Of a stretch of 38,755 nucleotides of DNA, positions 17,028 through 26,123 are shown in pieces (position 1 is the first letter of the stretch; every line of letters begins with the position of its first letter). This stretch comes from Bacillota bacterium (GTDB lineage Bacteria > Bacillota_A > Clostridia > Lachnospirales > Lachnospiraceae), in the NCBI GenBank assembly GCA_023443925.1, contig JAEZSL010000376.1:1-38755 (forward strand), written 5' to 3'. Made by a program: the position numbers and the translations under genes. Under the pieces are notes generated by a model. That model did no database searches and was not told the DNA's origin. It saw only the letters and a program-made list of their open reading frames with translations.

Positions 17028-17153
17028 TTATTTATTGCGTAATTATTTACTGTCTTTAAAATAGTACTTTGCTTATTTGTTACGTAATTTTTTTGCCTTT
17101 AAAATAGTACTTTGCGTATTTATTGTGCAATTATTTACTGCCTTTAAAATAGT
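17028..17153. repeat. Tandem repeats of 43-45 bp duplicating the 3' end of gntR
   Basis: The core CTTTAAAATAGT occurs at 17054, 17097 and 17142. The first two copies continue identically through ACTTTGC. Each core is preceded by a TTGCGTAATTATTTACTG-like stretch. The third copy is the end of the gntR coding region itself (its last codons, NYFKGSK and stop), so the two outer copies are duplicated coding tail lying after the stop. Confidence 0.8.
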
Positions 17154-17814
17154 TTGGATATTGATTCTTCAACTCATTTTCATCCAATTTATACCGGGAT
17201 AAATGCTTGGTAATTATAGCTCTGGCCATTGTTTTATCCTTATTGCGGATTGCATCCACCAGATTCCGGTGATCCGTAATATTCTTGGAATCCTTGATTA
17301 CCGAAAGGCTTAATCTTCTGACCCGGTCAAAGTGCGTCATCATTCCGCCCAGTAAATCATAGGTGAACTTCTTATTACTGATTAAAAATAACAGCTCATG
17401 AAATTCGTTATCCAGTGAAAGTAATTTATCTTTTGTGTTATGTTCCAGATAAAACTCCTGTAATTTCAGATTCTCTTCCAGGGCAATAAAATCCGCTTCC
17501 GCAGCCGTATCACAGGCCATATCTACCATTGCCTGTTCCAGAATAAGCCGGACAAATCTGGCTTCATCAACAAGCTGGTGATCAATCAATGAGATAAAAC
17601 TTCCTCTCTGAGGATAAATTTCAACTACTTTTATCTTACTTAATTCAATCAACGCTTCCCGGACAGGCGTCCTGCTGATGCCCATCTCTTCAGCCAGTTC
17701 ATTTTCACTGACCATACTGCCCGGTATCAGTTCCAGGGAAATAATATTATATTTAATAACCCGGTACGCATATTCCCGTGCCGTTTCTCTTATACTGCGT
17801 TCTAAAATGTACAT
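17131..17814 (-). CDS. GntR-family (FadR/FCD) transcriptional regulator, uxu operon
   Basis: A 227-residue DNA-binding regulator. The start at 17814 (MYILERSIRETAREYAYRV) is chosen for the GGAGGG six nt upstream; reading further upstream would run into the uxuB coding end. The N-terminal winged helix contains VSENELAEEMGISRTPVREALIELSKI and the wing QRGSFI (residues about 35-75). The C-terminal helical FCD ligand domain carries the metal/ligand pattern DNEFHELLF and DHRNLVDAI. It is the third gene of uxuA-uxuB-gntR, 31 nt after uxuB, and is likely the local regulator responding to a hexuronate intermediate, possibly acting on the palindrome at 20561-20572. The 3' end of the gene has been tandemly duplicated downstream. 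Confidence 0.9.
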   Translation of the reverse strand: MYILERSIRETAREYAYRVIKYNIISLELIPGSMVSENELAEEMGISRTPVREALIELSKIKVVEIYPQRGSFISLIDHQLVDEARFVRLILEQAMVDMACDTAAEADFIALEENLKLQEFYLEHNTKDKLLSLDNEFHELLFLISNKKFTYDLLGGMMTHFDRVRRLSLSVIKDSKNITDHRNLVDAIRNKDKTMARAIITKHLSRYKLDENELKNQYPNYFKGSK

Positions 17815-17845
17815 GATATTCCCTCCGGATTTCATGTTATTATAA

Positions 17846-19456
17846 TTATTTCTCCCAGTCAAGATACTTTTTAAGTGTTTTGCGTACCGCTCCGGTTCCT
17901 TCAATTAACTCTGCAAACATGGATTCTACCTTTTCACCAAGACCTGCCTCATACAGATCCACACCGAAAATACCTTTATTGCTTAAAATGCCTTTTAATT
18001 TATCATGAATTTCTGTTTTATCTCCCAGTTTTATCCCCTCTGCCAGAGGTTTTAAAGTGATAATCATGGGATCAGGGCTTAATTCGAAAGGTTTCCCGTT
18101 ATCATCTACGGCCATAAGATAACGACACCAGCCTGCCAGCACCAAAGGAATGAAGGTAAGTTTCCCGGTCTCACCCCTATGCTGATAAGCTTTAATTGTT
18201 TCACCGAAACGGATACTTAATTTCTGTGAAGTATCGCAGGCAATCCTCTGCGGTGTATCCGGCATAAAGGGATTCGGAAGCCTTACCTTTAGTACCTCAT
18301 CCAGAAAATCTTTTGGTTGTATAATGCCGGGGTCCGATACAACCGGCAGACCTTCATGGTAGCCCACTTCTTCAACGAGTGCCTTAAGTTCCGGATCATT
18401 CATCTCATCTGAAATTTTATCATAGGATAACAGGCAGCCAAATATAGCCAAAGCAGTATGCAAAGGATTTAAACAGGTGCAAACCTTCATTTTTTCAACA
18501 TTATCTACGGTTTCTTTGTCTGCATAGATAATACCTCCCTCGTTCAGAGGCAGCCGGCCGTTCTTAAAGGTATCTTCAATTACCAGATACTGAGGTTCCT
18601 CTGCATTAACAAAAGGTGCCACATAGGTGTTTTTTGAAGTAACAACCGTCTGCGTATCCTCAAATCCGGAATCTTTTAGCATCTTAATAACAGATTCTGC
18701 CGGTCTTGGAGTAATCTTGTCAATCATAGTCCAGGGATAGGCGATATCCTCCGTTACATAGTTCAAAAATTCAGGTTCAGCCAGTCCGCCGGCAGTCCAT
18801 TGTTTTGCGAATTCCGTAACAGCTTCATAGAGCCTGGTGCCATTATGAGAACAGTTATCCATACTGACCAGAGTTATGGGCAGCCTGCCGCTCTTAAATC
18901 TTTCATAACATAATGCCGCCAGTTTACCGATATAGCTGGTGACCTTTGATGGCCCCTTTCTGAAATCCTCAGCTACACTCTCAATTAACTCCTGCCTATT
19001 ATTTGTTAAACTGTAGCCCTTTTCAGTTATGGTAAAAGAGGCCATCTTTAATTCCGGATTTTTAAATATCTCCATCAGCCGGTTCCAGTCTGCTGTATTA
19101 TCCGTATCCACACACAATGCTTCGGCAATACTTCCAATCACTTTCTTATCCAGATTTCCATCTGCTTTTAAGGTTACCAGTAAACTTAAATTATCATAAT
19201 TCTTATAACTTTTCTCTATAATCTCATAATCATAGCCTTCTGCAACAATGATACCGGTTTTTAAAATACCTTTATTCAGTAAATCCTGGCACACGGCCGC
19301 CGGAAACGCACGGAATATATTGCCGGCACCAAAATGAATCCATTCCGGATGAATAAGTGTATTTCTTATCATCTCACTGCGGTTAAATTGAGGTAGTTCA
19401 AAGCCACCCTTTTCCCAAATACTCTTATTATCTAGTTCAACCTGCTTTAGCTTCAT
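17846..19456 (-). CDS. uxuB: Fructuronate reductase (mannitol dehydrogenase family)
   Basis: NAD-dependent oxidoreductase interconverting D-fructuronate and D-mannonate, the step before mannonate dehydratase in glucuronate breakdown. It is 536 residues. The N-terminal dinucleotide-binding motif is HFGAGNIFRAF near residue 42; the catalytic region shows SMDNCSHNG, TCLNPLHTALAIFGCLL and YHEGLPVVSDPGI, as expected for the long-chain mannitol dehydrogenase family. The related tagaturonate reductase UxaB cannot be fully excluded by eye, but the adjacent uxuA (11 nt upstream) supports UxuB. It has an ATG start with a GGAGAG box. Confidence 0.92.
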   Translation of the reverse strand: MKLKQVELDNKSIWEKGGFELPQFNRSEMIRNTLIHPEWIHFGAGNIFRAFPAAVCQDLLNKGILKTGIIVAEGYDYEIIEKSYKNYDNLSLLVTLKADGNLDKKVIGSIAEALCVDTDNTADWNRLMEIFKNPELKMASFTITEKGYSLTNNRQELIESVAEDFRKGPSKVTSYIGKLAALCYERFKSGRLPITLVSMDNCSHNGTRLYEAVTEFAKQWTAGGLAEPEFLNYVTEDIAYPWTMIDKITPRPAESVIKMLKDSGFEDTQTVVTSKNTYVAPFVNAEEPQYLVIEDTFKNGRLPLNEGGIIYADKETVDNVEKMKVCTCLNPLHTALAIFGCLLSYDKISDEMNDPELKALVEEVGYHEGLPVVSDPGIIQPKDFLDEVLKVRLPNPFMPDTPQRIACDTSQKLSIRFGETIKAYQHRGETGKLTFIPLVLAGWCRYLMAVDDNGKPFELSPDPMIITLKPLAEGIKLGDKTEIHDKLKGILSNKGIFGVDLYEAGLGEKVESMFAELIEGTGAVRKTLKKYLDWEK

Positions 19457-19467
19457 AATGGCTCTCC

Positions 19468-20538
19468 TTATTTTTTATCCGCTTTCTCAATTGCTTCCAG
19501 TAAACCGTTTAAATAGGTGGCTCCCAGTGCACGGTCATATAAGCCGTAACCGGGCATGGCAACTTCTCCCCAGATAGCACGGCCGTGATCCGGACGAACC
19601 GGTCCGTCAAAACCAGCTTCATAAAGGCTTTTTATAATTTCATACATATCAAAAGAACCGTCACTGGATAAATGTGCCGCTTCGTCAAACTTGCCCGGCC
19701 CATGGTGGATCAGGTTACGGACATGAGCAAAATGAATTCTGCCTTTGGCCGCCCGGATAATATCACAGATATCGTTATTCGGATTGGAACCCAAAGAACC
19801 GGAGCAAAGTGTAATACCGTTAAAATCGGCATCCACTGCTTTTAAAAGGCGGACAATATTCTCCTTGCCGGTCATGATTCTGGGCAGATTAAATACTGGC
19901 CAGGCCGGGTCATCCGGATGAATTGCCATCTTAATATCGTACTTTTCGCAGACCGGTTTGATCCGGTTTAAAAAATACACCAGGTTATCAAACAGTTTCT
20001 CCGTATCCACCTCTTTATATAGTTCGAATAATTCTTTAACACGGGTAAGCCTTTCGGGTTCCCAGCCGGGAAGTACAAATCCGTTACTCTTACCGTCGAT
20101 CTGGCTGAAAAGTTTATCCGGTTCAATTTTATCAATTAACTCCTGGTCATAGGATAAAACGGTAGAACCGTCTGCTCTTCTCTTAGCTAAATCCGACCGT
20201 GTCCAGTCAAAAACCGGCATAAAATTATAACATACCAGATGTATATCTGCTTTCGCCAGATTCTCAAGTGTGGTTATGTAATTATCAATATACTTTTCTC
20301 TTTCCGGCAGGCCGATCTTTATGGCATCGTGTATATTTACACTTTCTATGCCTGCTATGTCAAGCCCTGCGGCATTGACCTCGTTTTTTAGTTTAAGTAT
20401 TTCCTCCAATGTCCAAACCTCACCGGCAGGTACATTATATAAGGTTGTGATTACACCATTCACACCGGGTATTTGTCTAATTTGTTCCAGGGTAACCGAA
20501 TCATGTTTGCTGCCAAACCAGCGTAAAGTCATCTGCAT
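19468..20538 (-). CDS. uxuA: Mannonate dehydratase
   Basis: Dehydrates D-mannonate to 2-keto-3-deoxygluconate, feeding the KDG pathway to pyruvate and glyceraldehyde-3-phosphate. The start at 20538 (MQMTLRWFGSKHDSVTL) follows an AGGAGG box and matches the usual N-terminus; the longer reading to 20649 passes through the promoter. At 356 residues it is normal for Firmicutes. Family marks include VNGVITTLYNVPAGEVW, IHPDDPAWPVFNLPRI, LCSGSLGSNPNNDI (metal-binding Cys), HFAHVRNL and RPDHGRAIWGE. It is first in the uxuA-uxuB-gntR operon, behind a TTGACA promoter and a palindromic candidate operator. Confidence 0.96.
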   Translation of the reverse strand: MQMTLRWFGSKHDSVTLEQIRQIPGVNGVITTLYNVPAGEVWTLEEILKLKNEVNAAGLDIAGIESVNIHDAIKIGLPEREKYIDNYITTLENLAKADIHLVCYNFMPVFDWTRSDLAKRRADGSTVLSYDQELIDKIEPDKLFSQIDGKSNGFVLPGWEPERLTRVKELFELYKEVDTEKLFDNLVYFLNRIKPVCEKYDIKMAIHPDDPAWPVFNLPRIMTGKENIVRLLKAVDADFNGITLCSGSLGSNPNNDICDIIRAAKGRIHFAHVRNLIHHGPGKFDEAAHLSSDGSFDMYEIIKSLYEAGFDGPVRPDHGRAIWGEVAMPGYGLYDRALGATYLNGLLEAIEKADKK

Positions 20539-20560
20539 AAAAATTTCCTCCTTCAACTTG

Positions 20561-20572
20561 TATACTAGTATA
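20561..20572. promoter_or_regulatory. Perfect 12-bp palindrome, candidate GntR operator
   Basis: TATACTAGTATA lies between the -10 element and the ribosome binding site of uxuA. GntR/FadR-family regulators bind palindromes of this size, and one is encoded at the end of the operon. Binding is inferred. Confidence 0.5.
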
Positions 20573-20578
20573 TATATT

Positions 20579-20607
20579 ACTTTACTACCTGAACTGCAAC
20601 TTGTCAA
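20579..20607 (-). promoter_or_regulatory. Promoter of uxuA-uxuB-gntR
   Basis: Minus-strand TTGACA (20607-20602) with TAAAGT (20584-20579) at 17-nt spacing. The -35 is perfect, the -10 is weak, which suits a regulated promoter. Confidence 0.6.
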
Positions 20608-20631
20608 CAAAAAAACCTTCCTGAAAACACT

Positions 20632-20667
20632 AAAAAAACCTCCCTGCAAAACAGGAAGGTTTTTTTA
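20632..20667 (-). terminator. Terminator after the collagen-like gene
   Basis: AAAAAAACCT-CCTG pairs with CAGG-AGGTTTTTTT across a 4-nt loop. T-runs exist on both strands. It lies 12 nt past the collagen-like stop and isolates it from the uxu promoter. Confidence 0.9.
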
Positions 20668-20678
20668 TTTTACTTTAA

Positions 20679-22082
20679 TTATGATAATTTCAAAATATAT
20701 AAAGAAGAAACTACACTGCCGCATGCAAGTATCGGGAATCCAATTGTTGCAAAGGAATCATTGGATACGGTAAGCACTGCAGGTGCTGTTCCAACTTCAA
20801 TAATAGCTGAAATTCCGATTATATTAGTTGCGGCAATTGCGCCAGACGTACCACCAGGAACCGGTGTACCATTTAGATTGATGGATACTGAAGTCAATGC
20901 TCCAATAACATCTGCAGTAAAGGATACCAGATATAATCCAGGCTGATTAATAATCGTTTCAGTTGCATTTGGCAAAGTGAATCCGGTTGGTACAGCAGGA
21001 ACATTCCCGCTGTTAAAACAAAAGTCGTCGCCACCAAGTATGGTAATTTGATGATCTGTACTATAACGGTAAACTGCTGCTGCTATTCCACCTGAGGGAC
21101 CTGGAGGGCCAGTGGGGCCTTGCGGACCGGTAGCTCCTGCCGGGCCTTGTGGGCCGGTGGCACCCGTCGGGCCTGCCGGACCAATCGGGCCGGTAGAACC
21201 TGCCGGACCTGCCGGACCTTGGGGACCTTGTGGCCCTTGGGGACCGATGGGACCGGTAGCTCCCGTTGCTCCGGTTGCTCCTGCTGCTCCAGCGGGGCCT
21301 GCTTCGCCCTGGGGACCTTGCGGACCGATGGGGCCGGTAGCTCCCGTTGCTCCGGTTGCTCCTGTTGCTCCAGCGGGGCCTGCTTCGCCCTGGGGACCTT
21401 GCGGACCGATGGGACCGGTAGCTCCAGCTGCTCCGGCTGCACCCGTTGCGCCTGTTGCTCCGGTGGCTCCGGTTGCTCCAGCGGGGCCAGCGGGGCCTGC
21501 TTCACCCTGAGGACCTTGCGGGCCGATGGCTCCTGCCGGGCCTTGTGCGCCTGCGGGACCTGGAACACCTGCCGGCCCTGCAGGGCCAGCTTCACCTTGC
21601 GGACCTACCGGACCAACAGCTCCAGCAGCTCCGGTGGCTCCAGTTAATCCAATCGGGCCTTGTTCGCCTTGCGGGCCAGTAGGACCAATCGGACCGGGTG
21701 ATCCTGCCGGGCCGGTGGCTCCGGTGGCTCCGGTGGCTCCTGCCGGACCTTGCTGGCCGGGCGGGCCAGCCGGACCTGCGGGGCCTCTCGGGCCAATAGG
21801 ACCGATTAATCCCTGTGGGCCTTGAGGGCCTTGCTGGCCTCGTGGTCCGGGCGGGCCAGGAGGTCCGGGAGGTCCTGGAGGGCCGGGCGGGCCAGGAGGG
21901 CAGGGTGGTCTGGGCGGATCCGGCGGACACGGCCTGTGATCCGGTGGACTCGGCCTGTTGGAATCAGGATACCTGCCCTGATTCCAGGCATTTCCCACAC
22001 TTGAAGCTGTTATCTTAGATTTATCTAAATCTGAATTATCAATTGAGGATTTCGAAGTTGATGAATTGTTATCAGCGTTCAT
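20679..22082 (-). CDS. BclA-like collagen triple-helix surface protein
   Basis: A 467-residue protein in three parts. Residues 1-50 are a Ser/Asn/Asp-rich N-terminus without a classical signal peptide. Then a proline-rich start ([16 protein letters not shown]) leads into about 100 Gly-X-Y triplets, with many GATGATGAT runs and blocks of [16 protein letters not shown] repeated at the DNA level with 81-bp period (for example 21291 and 21372). The last roughly 130 residues form a globular domain ([20 protein letters not shown], then [25 protein letters not shown]) like the TNF/C1q-type trimerisation domain of exosporium BclA. The organisation fits a spore-surface filament protein. The ribosome binding site AAAGGAG precedes the ATG. 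The G+C-rich repeat region differs strongly from its neighbours because of Gly/Pro/Ala codons, not necessarily transfer. Confidence 0.9.
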   Translation of the reverse strand: MNADNNSSTSKSSIDNSDLDKSKITASSVGNAWNQGRYPDSNRPSPPDHRPCPPDPPRPPCPPGPPGPPGPPGPPGPPGPRGQQGPQGPQGLIGPIGPRGPAGPAGPPGQQGPAGATGATGATGPAGSPGPIGPTGPQGEQGPIGLTGATGAAGAVGPVGPQGEAGPAGPAGVPGPAGAQGPAGAIGPQGPQGEAGPAGPAGATGATGATGATGAAGAAGATGPIGPQGPQGEAGPAGATGATGATGATGPIGPQGPQGEAGPAGAAGATGATGATGPIGPQGPQGPQGPAGPAGSTGPIGPAGPTGATGPQGPAGATGPQGPTGPPGPSGGIAAAVYRYSTDHQITILGGDDFCFNSGNVPAVPTGFTLPNATETIINQPGLYLVSFTADVIGALTSVSINLNGTPVPGGTSGAIAATNIIGISAIIEVGTAPAVLTVSNDSFATIGFPILACGSVVSSLYILKLS

Positions 22083-22214
22083 GCAAAAACTCCTTTCTGT
22101 TTGGATCAGGATTTAAAATCCTTACACATTATTAATATGGTTTTCACAGGAAAAAGGTGCAACATAATTCATCATTATTCATTTGATTTTAACAAAACCA
22201 TTAACTTATTATTT

Positions 22215-24038
22215 TTAAGTCAAAGTATATTCACGCAGATGCTCTTCCAGCTTACCTGCCTGGTTAATAAATTCCTCGCTCATAGCCGAACTTTCCTGGG
22301 AGGCGGCAGAATTGGATTCTATAATGGTTGTTATCTGCTGAAGATACCCCATGGATTCTTTTAACTGTTTTGCTTCATCCTTGGAATTGTCTGCCATATT
22401 AGCCATTACTTTGTTTGTCTTTACCGATTCCTTAACAATGGTCTGAAATCGTTCCGCAGTTTCATTGGCGGCCGATACCCCTTCTTTAATTGCAGCAATG
22501 GTACTGTCAATCAATTCACCGCTGGATTTAACAGCCATTCTGCATTCCTTCGCAAGCTTGCCTATTTCACTGGCTACTACCCCAAACCCCCTGCCGGCAT
22601 TGCCGGCTCTTGCAGCTTCAATGGACGCATTCAGAGAAAGCAGATTCGTCTGTTCTGCTATTGCCTCTATAACACCGATTACTTTTGATATTTTTCCGGA
22701 ATGTTCGGTTATGGCTTCCATGGCATGTACCAGGGATGTCATCTGCCTGTTACCGGTTTCAGCAGCTGAAACCGTATTCTGTGACAACTCCTGTATACTA
22801 ACGGCATCTTCCGCATTCTTATCTGCCATATTTACTATTACATTTATCTGTTCCGCCAAACGGGTAATGGCTTCCATCTGGAGCATACCACCCTGTGCCA
22901 CTGTTTTAGAAGTCTGGGCCACCTGTTCCGCTCCTGTTGTAATCTGTTCCGCGGCATCATTAATTACTATCATCATGTTTCTAAGTGAGTCCACCGAATT
23001 GTCCAAAGAAATCTGAATCGGTTTGAAATCACCTTCATAATCTATGGTGATCCGGGCCGTCATATCCTTATCTTCCAGCCGTTTTACAATTTCCGTTATA
23101 TTTGTGATATATACATTTAATTTTCGTACTGTTTCCATAACTGCTTGACAAAGTATTCCTATTTCGTCCTTGGAGGCTATGGATATCTGTATTCCAAGAT
23201 TACCCTTTGAGACTTCCAGCATCGCCTCTTTTATCTTAGAAATTGGTTCCGTAATACTCTTCTCAGTTAATATTAATATGTATACACAGCTTCCTGCCCC
23301 GAGAACAATCAGTAAAATAAAGATCAAAATACTTTGAGTTACTTTATGATCTGCCTGTTTCATATAGTTATTGCCATAAGCAATAAAGTTGTTTTCGATC
23401 TCACTTAATTCCGTCACGATATGATCCAGAATCGGTACATAATCATTTTTATATGTACTGTAAATATCGTCCTGATTAAAGGAATTCGCACTCTCCAGTA
23501 TCCGGGTACGGTAGCGGTTTCCTTTTTCAAATTCAAGCTTCAGATTATTAACGATCTCTATATTATTATCCTTTAATAAGAACATAGCATCCGTTAATTC
23601 TGTTACACTTTGCTCTAATTTTCCGTATTCTACTTCAGAGGCTTCAATATACTTCTTACACAAGTCTGCCTTTTTAGTCATATAAGCACGGTAAATGTTG
23701 TTTTCAATATTCTTCATTGAAACCTGAGCTCTTAATACATTTCCTTGAATGGTATATGGTCCGTCATAAAAACGGTCAAGTTTATTATCGATGGATTTCA
23801 TATTGATGATACCAACCGTAACGATAATCAGTGCAATAAATCCGGTATAAAGAAACGTAAGATTCAACCGCTTATCAATGGATAGATTTAGGAATCTGTC
23901 CCTGTAATTTTTTGCTCCTCTGTTACTCCTTTTATGATTAGAAGCTTTTTTAAGGAGCTTTCCCTTATCCCCTCTTTTTTTCACTCGTTTACTCATTTGT
24001 TTCCCCAACTTTCTTACTAAAGTTTTTAATCCCAGCAT
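22215..24038 (-). CDS. Methyl-accepting chemotaxis protein
   Basis: Transmembrane chemoreceptor of 607 residues. An unusually basic cytoplasmic N-terminus ([19 protein letters not shown]) of about 50 residues precedes TM1 (about 57-79). The extracellular helical sensor (about 80-230) resembles the four-helix-bundle type; TM2 is about 236-256, followed by a HAMP domain ([19 protein letters not shown]) and the signalling hairpin with the conserved tip [18 protein letters not shown] and [15 protein letters not shown] near residue 450. A start at 23996 (MSKRVKK) with GGGGA upstream is equally likely and would shorten the basic tail by 14 residues. The ligand is unknown. No chemotaxis operon genes are nearby, so it is an orphan receptor. 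Confidence 0.93.
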   Translation of the reverse strand: MLGLKTLVRKLGKQMSKRVKKRGDKGKLLKKASNHKRSNRGAKNYRDRFLNLSIDKRLNLTFLYTGFIALIIVTVGIINMKSIDNKLDRFYDGPYTIQGNVLRAQVSMKNIENNIYRAYMTKKADLCKKYIEASEVEYGKLEQSVTELTDAMFLLKDNNIEIVNNLKLEFEKGNRYRTRILESANSFNQDDIYSTYKNDYVPILDHIVTELSEIENNFIAYGNNYMKQADHKVTQSILIFILLIVLGAGSCVYILILTEKSITEPISKIKEAMLEVSKGNLGIQISIASKDEIGILCQAVMETVRKLNVYITNITEIVKRLEDKDMTARITIDYEGDFKPIQISLDNSVDSLRNMMIVINDAAEQITTGAEQVAQTSKTVAQGGMLQMEAITRLAEQINVIVNMADKNAEDAVSIQELSQNTVSAAETGNRQMTSLVHAMEAITEHSGKISKVIGVIEAIAEQTNLLSLNASIEAARAGNAGRGFGVVASEIGKLAKECRMAVKSSGELIDSTIAAIKEGVSAANETAERFQTIVKESVKTNKVMANMADNSKDEAKQLKESMGYLQQITTIIESNSAASQESSAMSEEFINQAGKLEEHLREYTLT

Positions 24039-24354
24039 TTTCTTTTTTATTATGCCTTCAGAGTATCAATTTCAAGTAAAGCATGTGTTTAAGGATTGTT
24101 AATCTTATGTAAAGAAATAGGTATAAATAACCATACCTGCCAGAGTACAGCTCACAAAGTGCTTTCTTCTACATATGAAAATTCTTTTAAAACACTGATA
24201 ATATCCGGGTTAATGAGATAAAAACTTATGTAAATATATCGTAAACAATTCAGCAAACAAGGGATCACCAGGTATACCAGCCTGATCCATGTTTTTACAA
24301 TGTTATCCGCAGTATTTGCTAACCTATGTAATACTTTTGTGTATTTATACTGAA

Positions 24355-24399
24355 AAAACAGGGATATGTTCGGACAACCGCCTTACATATCCCTGTTTT
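24355..24399 (-). terminator. Strong bidirectional-type terminator
   Basis: Perfect 15-bp arms AAAACAGGGATATGT (24355-24369) and ACATATCCCTGTTTT (24385-24399), followed by six T on the minus strand. It is the likely end of DUF2318-gene transcription, beyond the hairpin cluster. Confidence 0.85.
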
Positions 24400-24470
24400 C
24401 CATATTACTCATTTTCAAAACCTGCAGAAGCCCGGTTTCATATCTATAAAATATTTATTCGCTTTACTGA

Positions 24471-24621
24471 TTTCACACTAGCTCCCATGGCATAAATCAG
24501 GGTGTGAAATGCTCTTTATTTCACACTAACGCCCATGCTTTTTGGGCATAAATCGTGAAGAATAGCCTCTTTTGCTATTCTTCTAATGACTCGCATGTAT
24601 CTCGCGAGGCAATTCACACTA
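24471..24621. repeat. Cluster of dispersed repeats and hairpins in the DUF2318 3' region
   Basis: TTTCACACTA occurs at 24471 and 24519 (48 bp apart), with TTCACACTA again at 24613. Between them are stem-loops GTGTGAAAT/ATTTCACAC (24502-24526), a GCCCA/TGGGC hairpin (24531-24546) and GAAGAATAGC/GCTATTCTTC (24557-24583). Both first units continue with a CCCATG..CATAAATC core. The whole lies between the DUF2318 stop and the terminator at 24355-24399. Confidence 0.75.
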
Positions 24622-24639
24622 AACCCTCAAGCTGTTTCA

Positions 24640-25209
24640 TTAAAACTTCTTCCAGTTTGCGAATATATCCTTATTCTCTTCGAGATATTTGGACGGTATT
24701 ACAATCTGGGTATCGCTTTCTGTTTTTTCTTCCTCGGTAATGGGTACCGGATTACATCCGCCCCTTTCCTGCTCAATCATATCCTTACTAAAGAGATTAC
24801 CGCAGTTCTGGCATTGAAAAGAATCTCCCTGCTGCTCAAAAAAAGCATACGGGCTGCCGTTACATACCTGACAGGTATTCAGGGCCGTGCGGATGGTTCC
24901 ATCACTGGCTTTTACGGCAAAGATACCCATTGTAGTTCCATCGGCATCATATTCGTAGAAAGTTGCTTCATCTGTGATATCTGCAATATTAATCACAACA
25001 TCACCCTTCTCATTGAGAGCGGCCTCTTTGGCTGCGGAACCGGAGGCTGCCGTACTAGTCGGAGAATCATTTCCGGGATTTGCCGCCGGATTATTTTTTG
25101 ATGTTAAAAATACGATTGTAACTGCCAGGACAGCTACTGCCAACGCAGCAACCATAAGGGGATTTACCTTTTGATTTTTCTTTTTGGGAGTTGGTTTTTT
25201 ATTTGCCAT
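24640..25209 (-). CDS. DUF2318 (Fe-S-type) membrane-anchored Cys protein
   Basis: A 189-residue protein with a Lys-rich N-terminus, one membrane helix (about 18-36), a Ser/Ala/Asn-rich linker and an extracytoplasmic domain. The core has cysteines at 113 and 116 (TCQVCNG), 133 and 136 (FQCQNCGNLF) and 152 (RGGCNPVPI). This pattern is that of the DUF2318 family, which I recall as Fe-S/metal-binding proteins linked to iron transport systems. It probably binds a metal or Fe-S centre outside the membrane. The neighbour upstream (25399-25929) is also a secreted Cys-containing protein, 189 nt away, and the two may form a functional pair. No transporter gene is adjacent in this window. The biochemical function is not established. 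Confidence 0.8.
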   Translation of the reverse strand: MANKKPTPKKKNQKVNPLMVAALAVAVLAVTIVFLTSKNNPAANPGNDSPTSTAASGSAAKEAALNEKGDVVINIADITDEATFYEYDADGTTMGIFAVKASDGTIRTALNTCQVCNGSPYAFFEQQGDSFQCQNCGNLFSKDMIEQERGGCNPVPITEEEKTESDTQIVIPSKYLEENKDIFANWKKF

Positions 25210-25398
25210 ATTTGGATTCCTCTCTTAATTAATTATACTTTAGAATTTTATGATCCATCCTTGTTACATCTATATACCATACAGTTAATACAACTTCAAA
25301 TTGATTAACGGGATGCTAAAAGCAAGTAACAATTGTATGGTATCTTCATACTATATGGGTTTACATTTGCATACTATTAATAATTTTGAATGGATTAA

Positions 25399-25929
25399 TT
25401 AATGGCAGGACGGATATACTCCTGAACTTTCATCTGCCGGACTAGCTGTACCGCCATCACCTGAATTTGCCCCAAAGGCCACCGCACATTCATCATACAT
25501 ATACAAATAGAACTCTTTATCTTCTTCAGTTATTTCACCGTTTTGAACGGCATCCTCCAGTTCCTCTAAGAAGGTATCTTTATCTTTTAAATTTCCATCC
25601 CCATCCAGCATACTGACTGAATCACTGCCGCAGCAGCTGCCGCCGGCATAACTGTCATCAGCCTGTCCGGGTGATTCAAAAACCCCATTATCTGATGTTT
25701 CCTGTGAGTAGATTTTTGTTTCCACTGCTTTCGTCTCCAGTTCGGGAATATCCTCCTGTTGAAAAAAGTCAGCCGAAAGGTTCTTTACAGTATCTCCTCC
25801 CTTATCAGCCGTTTGAGTTTCGCTCGTTTGATTATTCGATATTTGCTTTTCATAGAATGCATAACCAGTTTTAACAGATGCAACAGAAACGGCTAAGACT
25901 GCAAGTATAATGATTACATTTTTTTTCAA
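25399..25929 (-). CDS. Secreted Cys-containing protein of unknown function
   Basis: A 176-residue protein I do not recognise. It has a clear signal peptide or N-terminal anchor (KKNVIIILAVLAVSVASVKTGYA), an acidic, low-complexity middle, a vicinal cysteine pair in AGGSCCGSDS (99-100), an acidic helical segment (TFLEELEDAVQNGEITEEDKE), Cys148 in YMYDECAVAFG and a C-terminal PSCH (Cys175, His176). The CC pair plus terminal Cys-His suggests metal or thiol chemistry, by inference only. LDGDGNLKDKD superficially recalls an EF-hand loop but lacks the Gly at position 6. It lies upstream of and in the same direction as the DUF2318 gene. The ATG has a good AGGAGG box. Confidence 0.75.
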   Translation of the reverse strand: MKKNVIIILAVLAVSVASVKTGYAFYEKQISNNQTSETQTADKGGDTVKNLSADFFQQEDIPELETKAVETKIYSQETSDNGVFESPGQADDSYAGGSCCGSDSVSMLDGDGNLKDKDTFLEELEDAVQNGEITEEDKEFYLYMYDECAVAFGANSGDGGTASPADESSGVYPSCH

Positions 25930-26123
25930 CTACTCGTTCCTCCTAACTAAAATATTGTTTAAAGTATATTAAATTTATGTGGAGGTTTTATGGAGAAATT
26001 ATTGTACACACTTTTTTCACAGAAACTGTTATTTATATTTTATATAAAATAAGGTTATTATTACAATGTAATTTTTATATAGGAATTTATGTTTTAACTA
26101 TACCAGTAATCTATAAAGAAAGC

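Noticed and set aside
20321..20773. 150-codon plus-strand reading across the uxuA start and terminator
   Set aside because: It runs through the uxu promoter and the collagen terminator hairpin and has no protein-like pattern.
21112..21825. Long plus-strand readings full of GPxGP and APVAPVAP opposite the collagen gene
   Set aside because: They are mirror images of the Gly-X-Y codon pattern on the minus strand, with no ribosome binding site or promoter. The minus-strand gene has a clean start, terminator and recognisable C-terminal domain.
22083..22214. Sporulation sigma-K promoter before the collagen-like gene
   Set aside because: CATATTAATA resembles the -10 shape but does not fit CATAnnnTA exactly, and no -35 partner is visible.
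25615..25990. EF-hand in the secreted Cys protein
   Set aside because: The DGDGNLKDKD stretch lacks the conserved Gly and hydrophobic spacing of a real EF-hand loop.
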